Below, one piece after another: positions 51,013 through 60,927 of a stretch of DNA of 64,000 bases. Under the pieces are notes generated by a model. That model was not told where the DNA came from. It made no database searches and worked only from the letters and a program-made list of their open reading frames with translations. The position numbers were made by a program, and so were the translations under genes. Every line of letters starts with the position of its first letter. Positions within the stretch are counted from its first letter, which is position 1. The DNA comes from Thalassospira sp. MCCC 1A01148 (lineage in GTDB: Bacteria > Pseudomonadota > Alphaproteobacteria > Rhodospirillales > Thalassospiraceae). The stretch covers positions 186,001 to 250,000 of the forward strand of contig NZ_LPVZ01000018.1 in assembly GCF_001613795.1 (NCBI RefSeq), given 5' to 3'.

Positions 51013-54000
51013 ATGGCAAAATTCTTTATTGATCGCCCCGTCTTTGCCTGGGTTGTCGCCCTGGTGATCATGCTGGCGGGGGGGCTGTCGCTTTGGCAGT
51101 TGCCGGTGGAGCAATATCCATCGATCGCGCCGCCTTCTGTCGAGATCGAGGCAACCTATCCGGGCGCCTCGGCCAAAACTGTTGAAAACACGGTCACCCA
51201 GGTGATCGAACAACAGATGAACGGCCTTGATTATCTGCGTTATATGTCCTCGACCTCGTCGGGTAACGGTCAGGCAACAGTGACCCTGACCTTTGAACCC
51301 GAAGCCGATCCCGACATCGCGCAGGTTCAGGTGCAGAATAAACTGCAGGCTGCCATGTCCTCCCTTCCGAGCGAAGTGCAGGAACAGGGTGTGACGGTCA
51401 GCAAATCATCGGGCTCGTTCCTGATGGTTGTCGGCTTTGTGTCTTCTGACGGTTCGATGAACGCCGAAGACCTGTCGGACTTTGTTGTGTCGTCGGTCGA
51501 AGATCCGATTGCCCGTGTGAACGGCGTTGGTTCGGTGCAGGTATTTGGTGCCCAGCATGCCATGCGCATCTGGCTCGATCCGAACAAGATGCTGGCCTAT
51601 AACCTGACGGTGATGGATGTTGATGCCGCCATTCAGGCGCAGAACACCGAAGTCACCGCTGGTCAGATTGGCGGTGCGCCGTCCGTCGAAGGTCAGCAGA
51701 TCAACGCAACCATTACCGCGCAAAGCAAACTGCAGACGGTTGAGGAGTTCGCCAACATTCTTCTGAAGGTCGAAACGGACGGGTCGCAAGTTCGTCTTGG
51801 GGACGTTGCCCGTATCGAAATCGGTGGCGAAAGCTATGAAATCGTCGGGCGCTACAATGCGGAATCGGCAACCGGTATCGGGATCAACCTTGCGACGGGT
51901 GCCAATGCGCTTGATACCGCCGAGGCGGTAAAATCCCGTCTGGCAGAACTGAAACCGTTCTTCCCGCAAGGGATCGAGATCGTCTATCCGTATGACACCA
52001 CCCCGTTCGTTGAAGTGTCGATCGAGGAAGTGGTCCACACCCTGTTTGAGGCGATTGTCCTCGTCTTCCTGGTGATGTTCCTGTTCCTGCAGAACTGGCG
52101 CGCGACGCTTATTCCGACGATTGCGGTGCCGGTTGTTCTGCTTGGGACCTTCGGGATCCTTGCGGCATTCGGATATTCGATCAACACGCTGACCATGTTT
52201 GCCATGGTGCTGGCCATCGGTCTTCTGGTGGATGACGCGATTGTTGTGGTGGAAAACGTCGAACGTGTGATGCACGAAGACGGGCTTCCGCCGCGTGAAG
52301 CAACGCGTAAATCCATGGGGCAGATCACTGGCGCGCTGATCGGTATTGCGCTGGTTCTGTCGGCCGTGTTTGTGCCGATGGCGTTCTTTGCCGGGTCCAC
52401 AGGTGCGATTTATCGCCAGTTTTCCATCACCATTGTTTCGGCCATGGTGCTGTCGGTGGTTGTGGCAATTGTTCTGACACCGGCCCTTTGTGCGACCATG
52501 CTCAAGCCCGGTCACACGGATCCGAGCAAGAAAAAAGGTCCGTTTGGCTGGTTTAACCGCGGGTTTGACAAGACCAACAACTTCTATCAGGGCAGTGTTG
52601 GTCACGTTGTGAACCGCAAATGGCGCTACCTGTTTGTCTATGGCATTCTGGTTGCGGCTCTGGTTGCGATGTTTGGGCGTCTGCCGGGATCGTTCCTGCC
52701 CGAAGAAGATCAGGGCATCATGTTCGCCATGGTGCAGTTGCCGGCCGGTGCCTCGCAGGAGCGTACGGTTGAGGTTCTCAAGAAGCTTGAAACCCACTTT
52801 ATGGAGAATGAGGCCGAAAATATCGACGGTCTGTTCACCGTGGCCGGCTTCTCGTTCGCGGGCAGTGGCCAGAATGCGGGTATTGCTTTCGTGAACCTGA
52901 AAGATTGGTCGGAACGTACGCGTCCGGATCAATCGGTCGATGCGGTGATTGGCCGTGCCTATGGTGCGTTTGCCGGTATCCGTGAAGCCATGGTCTTTGC
53001 CTTTGCGCCGCCGGCCATTATCGAACTTGGCACGGCGAACGGCTTTGACCTGCAGCTTGTTGACCGCGGTGGTAATGGGCACGATGCCCTGGTTGCGGCC
53101 CGCAACCAGCTTCTGGGCATGGCATCGCAGGACCCGCGTCTTGTCGGTGTGCGTCCGAATGGTCTGAATGACACGCCGCAGTTCAACATCAACATCGATC
53201 AGGAAAAGGCCAGCGCCCTTGGCGTGAACCTTGCTGATATCAACCGGACGCTGGCGGCGGCCTGGGGGTCAAGCTATGTCAACGACTTCATCGAAAACGG
53301 TCGCGTCAAACGGGTTTACATGCAGGCAGATGCCAAATACCGCATGATGCCCGAAGACATGGATTACTGGTATGTCCGCAACCAGAAGGGCGAGATGGTA
53401 CCGATTTCGGCTGTCTCCTCGACCGAGTGGACCTATGGTTCTCCGCGTCTGGAACGCTTTAACGGTCTGTCGTCGCTCAACATTCAGGGTGCAGCCGCAC
53501 CGGGTGTGGCGTCTGGCGATGCCATGGCAGCAATGGAAAAGCTTGTTTCACAGTTGCCGGGCGATATCGGCCTGGAATGGCAGGGATTGTCCTATGAGGA
53601 ACGCGAAGCAGGCGAGCAGGGCCCGGCACTCTATGCCCTGTCCATGATCGTCGTCTTCCTGTGCTTGGCTGCCCTTTATGAAAGCTGGTCGATTCCGATT
53701 TCGGTGATGATGGTTGTGCCGCTCGGTGTCCTTGGTGCGGTGATCGCGGCGATGCTGCGTGGTCTGCCCGATGACGTCTATTTCCAGGTGGCCATCCTGA
53801 CCACGATTGGTTTGTCGGCCAAGAACGCCATCCTGATTGTCGAGTTCGCCCGCGAACTTTACGACGACGGTATGAGCCTTCTTGATGCAACCGTCGAGGC
53901 CGCCCGTCAGCGTCTGCGTCCGATCATCATGACGTCGATGGCCTTTACCCTTGGTGTCGTGCCGCTGGCGATTTCGACCGGTGCCGGTGCCGGGGCCCGT

Positions 54001-54159
54001 GTGGCCGTGGGTACCGGTGTGATGGGCGGGATGATTGCCGCAACCGTGCTGGCAATCTTCTTTGTGCCGCTGTTCTTTGTTCTGATTGTCGGTACCTTTG
54101 CCAAGAACCGCACCAAGCGCGGCGAAGTACAGGCAGCCCACGAACATCCGGCTGAATAA
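51013..54159 (+). CDS. acrB: RND multidrug efflux transporter (AcrB-like, HAE1)
   Basis: A 1048-residue inner-membrane proton antiporter of full HAE1 length: N-terminal [19 protein letters not shown], porter domains, and the proton-relay aspartates in [18 protein letters not shown] in the fourth helix. A Lys in the tenth helix region is expected in [14 protein letters not shown]. It expels hydrophobic toxic compounds through AcrA and an outer-membrane channel. No oprM/tolC gene follows; a terminator does. Confidence 0.97.
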   Translation: MAKFFIDRPVFAWVVALVIMLAGGLSLWQLPVEQYPSIAPPSVEIEATYPGASAKTVENTVTQVIEQQMNGLDYLRYMSSTSSGNGQATVTLTFEPEADPDIAQVQVQNKLQAAMSSLPSEVQEQGVTVSKSSGSFLMVVGFVSSDGSMNAEDLSDFVVSSVEDPIARVNGVGSVQVFGAQHAMRIWLDPNKMLAYNLTVMDVDAAIQAQNTEVTAGQIGGAPSVEGQQINATITAQSKLQTVEEFANILLKVETDGSQVRLGDVARIEIGGESYEIVGRYNAESATGIGINLATGANALDTAEAVKSRLAELKPFFPQGIEIVYPYDTTPFVEVSIEEVVHTLFEAIVLVFLVMFLFLQNWRATLIPTIAVPVVLLGTFGILAAFGYSINTLTMFAMVLAIGLLVDDAIVVVENVERVMHEDGLPPREATRKSMGQITGALIGIALVLSAVFVPMAFFAGSTGAIYRQFSITIVSAMVLSVVVAIVLTPALCATMLKPGHTDPSKKKGPFGWFNRGFDKTNNFYQGSVGHVVNRKWRYLFVYGILVAALVAMFGRLPGSFLPEEDQGIMFAMVQLPAGASQERTVEVLKKLETHFMENEAENIDGLFTVAGFSFAGSGQNAGIAFVNLKDWSERTRPDQSVDAVIGRAYGAFAGIREAMVFAFAPPAIIELGTANGFDLQLVDRGGNGHDALVAARNQLLGMASQDPRLVGVRPNGLNDTPQFNINIDQEKASALGVNLADINRTLAAAWGSSYVNDFIENGRVKRVYMQADAKYRMMPEDMDYWYVRNQKGEMVPISAVSSTEWTYGSPRLERFNGLSSLNIQGAAAPGVASGDAMAAMEKLVSQLPGDIGLEWQGLSYEEREAGEQGPALYALSMIVVFLCLAALYESWSIPISVMMVVPLGVLGAVIAAMLRGLPDDVYFQVAILTTIGLSAKNAILIVEFARELYDDGMSLLDATVEAARQRLRPIIMTSMAFTLGVVPLAISTGAGAGARVAVGTGVMGGMIAATVLAIFFVPLFFVLIVGTFAKNRTKRGEVQAAHEHPAE

Positions 54160-54161
54160 GA

Positions 54162-54198
54162 TTTAAGGCCAGCCTTTGTCAAAAAGGCTGGCCTTAAA
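54162..54198 (+). terminator. Stem-loop downstream of acrB
   Basis: TTTAAGGCCAGCCTTT pairs perfectly with AAAGGCTGGCCTTAAA over a 5-base loop, beginning three bases after the acrB stop. The T-run is weak, so it may be a terminator or a message-stabilising hairpin. Confidence 0.7.
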
Positions 54199-54276
54199 CG
54201 GCATCACGCCGTGACGGTGCAGATTTAAAGTTTCAATCTGCATGATCCCCCGACCCCGCCGTTGCGCGTGCGAAAG

Positions 54277-54314
54277 AAAGGGCCGATGCAAACGCATCGG
54301 CCCTTTTGTTTTGA
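54277..54314 (+). terminator. Rho-independent terminator downstream of acrAB
   Basis: AAAGGGCCGATGC pairs perfectly with GCATCGGCCCTTT around AAAC, followed by TTTTGTTTTG. It separates acrAB from the convergent pentulose kinase gene. Confidence 0.88.
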
Positions 54315-54411
54315 CCTCAACCCAAAGTGACGTCAAGCGCCTTTTGGATAGGCTGCACCGCGCCAAACCCGTACGAACGGCGTAGATATCGTACTTTTGG
54401 GCAGGCAAAAA

Positions 54412-56001
54412 TCAGGTTTTGCTCATGCTATCAAGGCGCTGACGGTGGGTGTGCATCTGATGGAAAATGGCGTATCGACGATCATGATCTGCCTTGGCTG
54501 ACGGATCTGGTGCGTGGGCGGTTTCCTTGCCAGCCATCTGGCGCGCGGCCCTTGCAAGGCCACCTTCCGCATCAAGGGCACCGGCGGCCAACATGGCCGA
54601 TCCCAGCAGAACCGGCTCTTCGCAATCAGACATCACCACGGTACAGCCGGTCACATCCGCATAGAGTTTCACCAGCACCTGACTGGCGGTATGCCCGCCG
54701 CTTAGATGGATGTGGGTGATGTCATATCCGGTATCGTTCATGGCATCGATGATGTGGCGCGTGCCATAGGCAATCGCACAGGCGGTGGCCCAATAAAGCT
54801 TCAGGAAGCTTTCCTCGCTTTGATCCAGTGTCAGACCGGAAATCACGCCAAGGGCTTCCGGGTCGGCCAGCGGCGATCGGTTGCCATGAAAATCGGGCAG
54901 AACATGCAGGCGCGGTGCCAGATCGGTTTTTTCCGCCATCATCGGCATCAGTTTTTCACCGGCAAGCTTATGGGCATCACGGCCCATATCATGGGAAAAC
55001 GGATTCATGGCAACGATATGATCAAGCAACGCCCCCGTCGCGGATTGCCCACCTTCATTCAGCCAAAGGTTCGGGGCAATCGCGCCGAAATAGGGTCCCC
55101 AAACCCCCTTGATAAAGCGGGGCTCGCGCGACAGCGCCATATGGCAGGTCGATGTCCCCGCGATCATCGCAAAATGCTGATCAAGGTTGCCATCCAGATA
55201 TTCACCAAGTGTGCCAAGCGCCCCGGCATGGGCATCAATCAGGCCAGCCCCGACAACACAATCCGTCGTCAGACCAAGATCAACTGCCCCCTGTTCGGAA
55301 AGCGATCCGATCAGTTCGCCAACAGCAAGGGCGGGGTCATGCATGTTGATCTTGTCATTCAGATCTTCCATGTCGATGGCTTTAAGGAAATCGCGATCCC
55401 ATGGCTGATCCTGATGGGCAAGATAGGTCCATTTGCATGTCACCGTGCAGCAGGACCGGGCATTGCTGCCAGTGGCGCGGAACGACAGGAAATCGGCCAG
55501 ATCATACGCCGCGCCCATTTTCTGCCAGGCGGCATTGTGATGGCGTTTCAGCCACATCAATTTGGGGATTTCCATTTCGGGCGACATGGTGCCGCCGATA
55601 TATTCCAGAACCTTGGCACCGGTGGCTGTGCATTCCTCTGCCTCGCGCACGGCCCGGTGATCCATCCAGACAATCACATCCCAGTTGTCCGCACCATTGG
55701 GGGTGACAGCCAGTGGCCGGTTATCCTGATCGCGGATCACGAGCGAACATGTGGCATCAAACCCGATGGCGGCGACCTTGTCAGTGGGGACCCCGGATTT
55801 GGCCATGGCATCACGTACCGACTGACAGACCGACTGCCAGATATTTTCAGAATCCTGTTCGACGAAATTGGGCTTTGGCCGGTTCATTGCAATCGCGTGT
55901 GCGGCACTGCCAAGCAATTTGCCATTGGCGTCAAAAACGCCTGCGCGCGCACTTCCGGTGCCGACATCCACGCCGACAAAGCAAGGATAAGTGGGACTCA
56001 T
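54412..56001 (-). CDS. FGGY-family pentulose kinase (ribulokinase-like)
   Basis: A 529-residue sugar kinase: N-terminal VGVDVGTGSARAGVFD (phosphate 1 loop), IVWMDHRA (sugar binding), catalytic Asp in AGLIDAHAGALG, GTSTCHMA and a C-terminal SGGHTASQVLVKLYADVTG. The CTVTCKWTYL segment and the length match the FGGY pentulose kinase subfamily (D-ribulose and similar). It phosphorylates a ketose with ATP. Divergent from an HAD phosphatase gene; GGAGG precedes the ATG. Confidence 0.9.
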   Translation of the reverse strand: MSPTYPCFVGVDVGTGSARAGVFDANGKLLGSAAHAIAMNRPKPNFVEQDSENIWQSVCQSVRDAMAKSGVPTDKVAAIGFDATCSLVIRDQDNRPLAVTPNGADNWDVIVWMDHRAVREAEECTATGAKVLEYIGGTMSPEMEIPKLMWLKRHHNAAWQKMGAAYDLADFLSFRATGSNARSCCTVTCKWTYLAHQDQPWDRDFLKAIDMEDLNDKINMHDPALAVGELIGSLSEQGAVDLGLTTDCVVGAGLIDAHAGALGTLGEYLDGNLDQHFAMIAGTSTCHMALSREPRFIKGVWGPYFGAIAPNLWLNEGGQSATGALLDHIVAMNPFSHDMGRDAHKLAGEKLMPMMAEKTDLAPRLHVLPDFHGNRSPLADPEALGVISGLTLDQSEESFLKLYWATACAIAYGTRHIIDAMNDTGYDITHIHLSGGHTASQVLVKLYADVTGCTVVMSDCEEPVLLGSAMLAAGALDAEGGLARAARQMAGKETAHAPDPSAKADHDRRYAIFHQMHTHRQRLDSMSKT

Positions 56002-56121
56002 GATGGGTCTTCCTCCGCATTATCCCCGGCTTTGCGGAATATCTCCGATGCCGGGTGATCTTTTGTTTGGTCTGGTATCTGGTGTGGCTTCTGACTTGGC
56101 CGGGGCTTAGTTTGGTCTGAG

Positions 56122-56157
56122 TTGATCAAAAGTTCATTAATTGGTCAAATGTTCATT
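56122..56157. promoter_or_regulatory. Two direct repeats in the kinase/HAD divergent promoter region
   Basis: TTGATCAAAAGTTCATT (56122-56138) and TTGGTCAAATGTTCATT (56141-56157) match at 15 of 17 positions with a 19-base period. The TGATCAAA/TGTTCA words recall SorC/DeoR-type sites; no such regulator is encoded in the window. Confidence 0.5.
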
Positions 56158-56227
56158 TTTGTTGACGCTGAACTTGCCGTTTGGCTAGGCTGTCGGGATA
56201 ACACAAACGAAACAAGCCAGGTTGAAC

Positions 56228-57004
56228 ATGGCAAATGAAAACAAAGTCCGAGGAAACAACGTCCAGGGTCTGAGCGATGATGACGGGACCGGGATCGTAA
56301 CATCAGCATCAGAGATCCAGGGTCTGTTTGACGCCTGTCGCGTTGTGCTGTTTGACTGCGACGGGGTGCTGGTCAATAGCGAGCCGATCTCGCTGGCGAC
56401 ACTGGTTGACGTGCTTGAGCACTTCAACGCGCCGCTCAGTCTGCGCGACGTATCCGACCGATTTACCGGACGGTCAAGTTCAGCACCGATTGAATATATC
56501 AAAACCCACACGGGTCGCGATGTCAGTGCGGAATTCAAACCGTATTACTATAAAATGCTATTTGACCGGTATGATCGCGATCTGAGCAAAATTGACGGAA
56601 TTGAAACCGTCCTGACCGTTCTTCAGGCACGCGATATTGCCTTTTGCATTTCATCAAGCAGCTCGGTCGAACGGCTTGAAAAAACCATGCAGGTCACGGG
56701 CCTTGGCCCATGGTTTGACGAGCGGGTTTATAGTGCCGATTTCGTAAAAAACGGCAAACCGGCCCCGGATCTTTTCCTGCATGCGGCGCACACCATGGGC
56801 TATGCCCCGGGTGATGCCATCGTGATCGAGGATTCTGTTGCCGGGGTTACGGCGGCGCGGGCGGCGGGCATGAAATGTATCGGTTTCGTCGGCGGCGGGC
56901 ATTATGCCGATGACCGCGAAGGGGCCAGCCAGCGTCTTTATGCAGCCGGTGCCGATATTGTTATTTCCGACATGTCGACGCTGGCACAGGCGATTGCGGT
57001 CTAA
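56228..57004 (+). CDS. HAD-superfamily phosphatase (beta-phosphoglucomutase-like group)
   Basis: A 258-residue HAD hydrolase: VVLFDCDGVLVNSEPIS (nucleophile Asp and acid/base Asp), CISSSSSVERLEKTM (motif II), KNGKPAPDLFLHAA (Lys) and IVIEDSVAGVTAARAAGM (motif IV). The N-terminal ~35 residues are extra. It probably dephosphorylates a sugar phosphate. ATG 56228 follows AGG; a TTG at 56222 is possible. Divergent from the pentulose kinase. Confidence 0.9.
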   Translation: MANENKVRGNNVQGLSDDDGTGIVTSASEIQGLFDACRVVLFDCDGVLVNSEPISLATLVDVLEHFNAPLSLRDVSDRFTGRSSSAPIEYIKTHTGRDVSAEFKPYYYKMLFDRYDRDLSKIDGIETVLTVLQARDIAFCISSSSSVERLEKTMQVTGLGPWFDERVYSADFVKNGKPAPDLFLHAAHTMGYAPGDAIVIEDSVAGVTAARAAGMKCIGFVGGGHYADDREGASQRLYAAGADIVISDMSTLAQAIAV

Positions 57005-57010
57005 CGCCGC

Positions 57011-57742
57011 TTATCGCTGGGTCAGAAGTTTCTGATATCGGGTCTGGCTTTGGCTGAGGTGATCGCGCATCGCCTTGCGGGCGGTATCTTCGTCGCGCGC
57101 GGCAATCGCATCATAAATGCGGCGATGTTCACCGGTGATCATCTGCATATAGGCTTTTTGGTCCTTGGCTTCTGGCGGGCGGCGGCGCAATTGCGCGCGC
57201 GGGATGGTTTTATCGCCCAGATGTTCAAGGAATTCGGTAAAGCGGCGGTTATTGGTGGCAGCGGCAATCGCACTATGGAATTCGAAATCGGCCTGCTCGG
57301 TCGGTTCACCTTTTTCAAGGGCGGTTTCCATCTTGGCCATGGCTTCGTAAATCTTGGTCTGTTGGGCGACGGAACTTCGCGTGCAGGCAAGGCCGGCGGC
57401 CTCAATTTCGACCGCCATGCGCAATTCAAGAATTTCAAGAACGTCTGATACCTGCGCATAATCAACCGCAAAGATGGATGTCTCATTGGTGCGGGCCTGC
57501 GGGGATAGCACAAAAACACCCGCCCCTTGGCGCGGTTCGAGCAACCCGTCGGCCTTAAGAGCCGCAATCGCTTCGCGCACGACCGTGCGGCTGACCCCGA
57601 ACTGTTCGGTCAGAACCGGTTCCGTCGGCAGCTTGGTGCCGGGTTCACGTTGACCGCTTTCAATCTCGTGACGCAGGCTGGCGATGACTTTTTCGGTCAA
57701 TGAAACTTTGCGTGGTGTTCCTGACACTTGGGGCTTGTTCAT
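57011..57742 (-). CDS. GntR/FadR-family transcriptional regulator (first)
   Basis: A 243-residue regulator: N-terminal winged helix (LPTEPVLTEQFGVSRTVVREAIAALKADGLLEPRQG, key part FGVSRTVVREAIAAL) and a C-terminal FCD effector domain (VLELRMAVEIEAAGLA). The start ATG at 57742 fits the family; the longer upstream frame reads through unlikely sequence. Divergent from the mutarotase gene, which it may control together with the kinase/lactonase genes. Confidence 0.92.
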   Translation of the reverse strand: MNKPQVSGTPRKVSLTEKVIASLRHEIESGQREPGTKLPTEPVLTEQFGVSRTVVREAIAALKADGLLEPRQGAGVFVLSPQARTNETSIFAVDYAQVSDVLEILELRMAVEIEAAGLACTRSSVAQQTKIYEAMAKMETALEKGEPTEQADFEFHSAIAAATNNRRFTEFLEHLGDKTIPRAQLRRRPPEAKDQKAYMQMITGEHRRIYDAIAARDEDTARKAMRDHLSQSQTRYQKLLTQR

Positions 57743-57927
57743 TTTGCGTATCCGATAAATCCGGTGTAAAACAACTGGATATAAAAGTGACGGTCTGGCG
57801 TTGATCAATATTTGACGCCATTGGCACCATCGGGGCTTGTTTTGTAAACAGGCATGGTGATGCCGGGCATTTTCCATTGATTTGATTGAGTAATGAAACC
57901 AAATTAGTGAAAGTAGCCCCGAAAGTC

Positions 57928-57937
57928 ATCATATGAT
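57928..57937. promoter_or_regulatory. Palindrome upstream of the mutarotase gene
   Basis: ATCATATGAT is a 10-base perfect palindrome 27 bases before the mutarotase start. A similar TGATCATATGAAT occurs at 59929-59941 upstream of the SMP-30 gene, so the two may share a regulator. Confidence 0.35.
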
Positions 57938-57963
57938 TTTGGTTGGATTTGAGGCGTGCAGGA

Positions 57964-58953
57964 ATGGCCAAAAAAGGCGACCCTGAATACCGCTGGAACA
58001 GCGGCCCCTTTCAGATCGGGGTTGTGCCCGACGGCGGCGCAATATCGCGGATTGACTGGATCCGCCCGGATGGCAAAGGGATCATTAATTTATTGCGGCC
58101 CGTAACGCCCGAGGCGATTGCATCCGGCAATCCGTCAAATCTGGGCTGTTTCCCGATGGTGCCGTTTGCCAATCGACTGGCCTTTGCCGAGTTCGAATTT
58201 GATGGCCGCATCGTCAAGGTCCCGGCAAATCGCCCACCCAGCCCGCATGCCATTCACGGCTTTGGCCGGTCATCGCAATGGAACATTGAACGCCCCACGG
58301 TCGATACGCTGCGCTTCAACCACAAACATGACGATCCGCAAAGCGGCTTTGTTTATGTCGCCTGGCAGGAATTCAAGGTCACTGACGTTGATGTGACCGT
58401 TGAAATCGGCGTGCGTCATCTTGGCAGAACGCCGATGCCCTATGGCATTGGATTGCACCCGTGGTTCCCGGGCGGGGATGATGTATCAGTTGCCTTCATT
58501 GCATCGGACAGCTTTGCGACAGACGAAGACATGTTGCCAACCGCACGCACGGTCATTGATCTGGGGCGGGATTTCTCCGATGGCCGCATGATCCGCCATA
58601 ACCTTGCGCTTGATGCCCATTATGCCGGTTGGCATCTTGAGGCCGATATGGTCTGGCAGGATGCCGGATACAGCGTGAAAATGATCGCCAGTGACAGCCT
58701 TTCCAACGTTCAGTTCTATATCCCCGAAGACGGCAAGACTTTCTGTGTCGAGCCGGTCTCGCATGTGCCAAACGTGCATAACCGCCCGGAATTCAAGGAA
58801 CACGGGGATCTGGTTGTTCTTGATAAAAACCAGACACTAAGCGGAACCATGACACTTGTGCCAAGTCTGCTTGAGCTGCCCGACAGCGGGTTGGTTGATG
58901 ATGACGAGGTTGTCGGCATACCGGGCAATCGTGACTATTCACTCGTCGATTGA
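57964..58953 (+). CDS. Aldose 1-epimerase (mutarotase) family protein
   Basis: A 329-residue mutarotase-fold protein: FPMVPFANRLAFAEFEFDG, PHAIHGFGRSS, catalytic His in GIGLHPWFPGGDD and catalytic Glu in FCVEPVSHVPNV. It interconverts alpha and beta sugar anomers, supplying the form used by later enzymes. ATG 57964 follows GAGG; a TTG at 57943 would add seven residues. Confidence 0.88.
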   Translation: MAKKGDPEYRWNSGPFQIGVVPDGGAISRIDWIRPDGKGIINLLRPVTPEAIASGNPSNLGCFPMVPFANRLAFAEFEFDGRIVKVPANRPPSPHAIHGFGRSSQWNIERPTVDTLRFNHKHDDPQSGFVYVAWQEFKVTDVDVTVEIGVRHLGRTPMPYGIGLHPWFPGGDDVSVAFIASDSFATDEDMLPTARTVIDLGRDFSDGRMIRHNLALDAHYAGWHLEADMVWQDAGYSVKMIASDSLSNVQFYIPEDGKTFCVEPVSHVPNVHNRPEFKEHGDLVVLDKNQTLSGTMTLVPSLLELPDSGLVDDDEVVGIPGNRDYSLVD

Positions 58954-59007
58954 GCCGGGTTGATAGCATAAAGGGGCAGGGGCTTTACCGACCCGGATTT
59001 TGTCGAT

Positions 59008-59027
59008 AAAACTTACAAGTAAGTTTT
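59008..59027. promoter_or_regulatory. Likely operator of the second GntR regulator
   Basis: AAAACTTACAAGTAAGTTTT: 9-base arms around AA, 26 bases before the regulator start. A symmetrical site so close to the start fits autoregulation by the GntR dimer. Confidence 0.55.
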
Positions 59028-59052
59028 ACAAGATAACAAGTCCGGGGGACGG

Positions 59053-59769
59053 ATGTCGGAATTGCTTTTAAGGGTTCAGAAGCGCGAAAAGCTTGCTGAC
59101 CAGCTTTATGGTCAGATCCTTGAACAGATCATCTCGGGCAACCTTGCCGAAGGCGCCAAGCTACCCTCGGAAAATGAAATCTGCGCGTCCTTTGGCGTGT
59201 CGCGCCCGGTTGTGCGCGAAGCTTTGCGCAAGCTGCAATCCGATGGGCTGGTCTATGCCCGCCAAGGGGTTGGGTCGTTTGTTAAAAAACGCCCGCCACA
59301 AGGTCTGATCGAGTTTGGTGGCATCAGCGATGTCGCGGGGCTTCTGCGCTGCTTTGAAGCACGTTCCGCAATTGAAGGTACAACGGCACGCATGGCCGCC
59401 GAACGCGCCAGCCCCCGCCATCATCGTGAAATCGAAAACGCGCTTAAGATGTTTGAAGACGGGGTTGCGGCCGGTGACATTGCCGACAAGGCCGATCTGG
59501 CTTTCCATATGGCGATTGCGCGCGCCAGCGGGAACGAAATCTTTGTCACCATCCTGAATTCCTTGCATGAGGTGATGTCCAAATCCATGCGTGTGGCGCT
59601 GAACATCACACGCGGTGGATCTGCGGAACGCGCCCAAAAGGTGCTGAGCGAACATCGACAGATCTATGATGCGATCATTGGCCATGACGGCAACAGTGCC
59701 GAACTTATGATGCGCTATCACCTGCATCAGGCCCGCCAGCGTGTCACCGATCACGCGCGCGACAAGTAA
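59053..59769 (+). CDS. GntR/FadR-family transcriptional regulator (second)
   Basis: A 238-residue regulator: helix-turn-helix LPSENEICASFGVSRPVVREALRKL and an FCD domain with metal-ligand-like His residues (LAFHMAIARASGN; SEHRQIYDAI; RYHLHQARQR). Regulators of this type respond to sugar acids such as gluconate, galactonate or uronates. Upstream of the SMP-30 lactonase gene in the same direction, with 183 bases between. Confidence 0.92.
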   Translation: MSELLLRVQKREKLADQLYGQILEQIISGNLAEGAKLPSENEICASFGVSRPVVREALRKLQSDGLVYARQGVGSFVKKRPPQGLIEFGGISDVAGLLRCFEARSAIEGTTARMAAERASPRHHREIENALKMFEDGVAAGDIADKADLAFHMAIARASGNEIFVTILNSLHEVMSKSMRVALNITRGGSAERAQKVLSEHRQIYDAIIGHDGNSAELMMRYHLHQARQRVTDHARDK

Positions 59770-59952
59770 CCTGACCCGCAAAATGCGCGACAACTGCCCG
59801 ACGCAAGATCGTGTCGGTTTGATCCTGTGTGGTCTGTCTTCTCGACATGCCCCGCTTGAAGGGGGCAGGCGATCACAAACCCTGTTGACAAACAGGGGCA
59901 GGAGCGGCACATCAATCACAACAAAAATGATCATATGAATACGGGAGTGTGT

Positions 59953-60849
59953 ATGATGACGAGCGGCGTGACCTATCAGCCGGAGCTTCTCTCTGACGAG
60001 ACGTTCACATTGGCAGAATGCCCGAACTGGGATGCGGCCAATAACCGGCTTTACTGGACAGATATTCTGAACTGCAAGCTGCACGCACAAGACATTGAAA
60101 CAGGTGCGCGCAAGAGCTGGGCCTTTGACAGCGAGCTTGGTTGCTTTGGCCTGACCGATCAGGGGCGCATCATTGTCGCTTTGCGCAAGGATATCATGTT
60201 GCTTGATCCAGTCACGGATGAGCGAACCCCGCTGTGCCGTATTGAGGACGGGATCAACAGCCGCACCAATGACGGCAAGATCGGCCCGGACGGGGCGTTC
60301 TGGGTTGGCACCATGGATGACAATCCCGAAAAGATGCCGATTGCGTCGCTTTATCGCATTACGGCCGATGGCAAGGTTGAGGAAAAGGCAACAGGGTTCA
60401 AGATTTCCAACGGCATTGCCTGGTCCGCGGATGGATCAAAAATGTATCATTCGGACTCACGCGGGCCGTGGGTCAACTGCTGGGACTTTGATGTTGCCAC
60501 GGGCAATATTTCCAACTGCACGCGGTACCTGGATCTTGATGATACGCTGGGCCGCCCGGATGGGGGCGCGGTGGATCTTGAAGGGTGTTACTGGTCGGCT
60601 GGTGTATCAGCAGGCAACCTTAATCGATTTGCCCCGGATGGTACGCTTTTGAAATCCATTCCGATGCCCATGCCCAATCCGACCATGCCGTGCTTTGGCG
60701 GGCCGGATATGAAAACGCTGTATGTCACCAGCCATCAGGAAAATTACAGCCCGGAAAAACGCGCCGAGTTCCCCCATGCCGGGAAGTTGGTCAAGCTGCG
60801 CGTTGAAGTGCCCGGTGTGCCGGTCCACAAGTTCCGCGAAAACGGTTAA
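59953..60849 (+). CDS. SMP-30/gluconolactonase-family sugar lactonase
   Basis: A 298-residue six-bladed beta-propeller: metal-ligand Glu in LAECPNWDAANNRLYWTDI, SRTNDGKIGPDGAFWVGTMDD and SNGIAWSADGSKMYHSDS with the catalytic Asp near its end region (LGRPDGGAVD). The family opens sugar lactones to acids. ATG 59953 or 59956 (GGGAG upstream). In this region it probably provides an aldonate or aldarate for the KdgD route. Followed by a terminator. Confidence 0.92.
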   Translation: MMTSGVTYQPELLSDETFTLAECPNWDAANNRLYWTDILNCKLHAQDIETGARKSWAFDSELGCFGLTDQGRIIVALRKDIMLLDPVTDERTPLCRIEDGINSRTNDGKIGPDGAFWVGTMDDNPEKMPIASLYRITADGKVEEKATGFKISNGIAWSADGSKMYHSDSRGPWVNCWDFDVATGNISNCTRYLDLDDTLGRPDGGAVDLEGCYWSAGVSAGNLNRFAPDGTLLKSIPMPMPNPTMPCFGGPDMKTLYVTSHQENYSPEKRAEFPHAGKLVKLRVEVPGVPVHKFRENG

Positions 60850-60870
60850 TCCGCGCTGCCATATAAAACA

Positions 60871-60906
60871 AAAGCCATGCGATGTGATGTCGCATGGCTT
60901 TTTTTG
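60871..60906. terminator. Bidirectional terminator between lactonase and FAH-fold genes
   Basis: AAAGCCATGCGA (60871-60882) pairs with TCGCATGGCTTT (60890-60901), followed by TTTTTG; A-rich on the other side. It serves both convergent genes. Confidence 0.88.
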
Positions 60907-60927
60907 TTGGCGTCTTTTGGGCGGCAA

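Noticed and set aside
51406-53082. A 558-codon open frame on the minus strand
   Set aside because: Antisense to acrB, rich in His, Arg and Asn, with no family features.
54706-56058. A 450-codon open frame on the plus strand
   Set aside because: Antisense to the pentulose kinase, whose motifs are clear.
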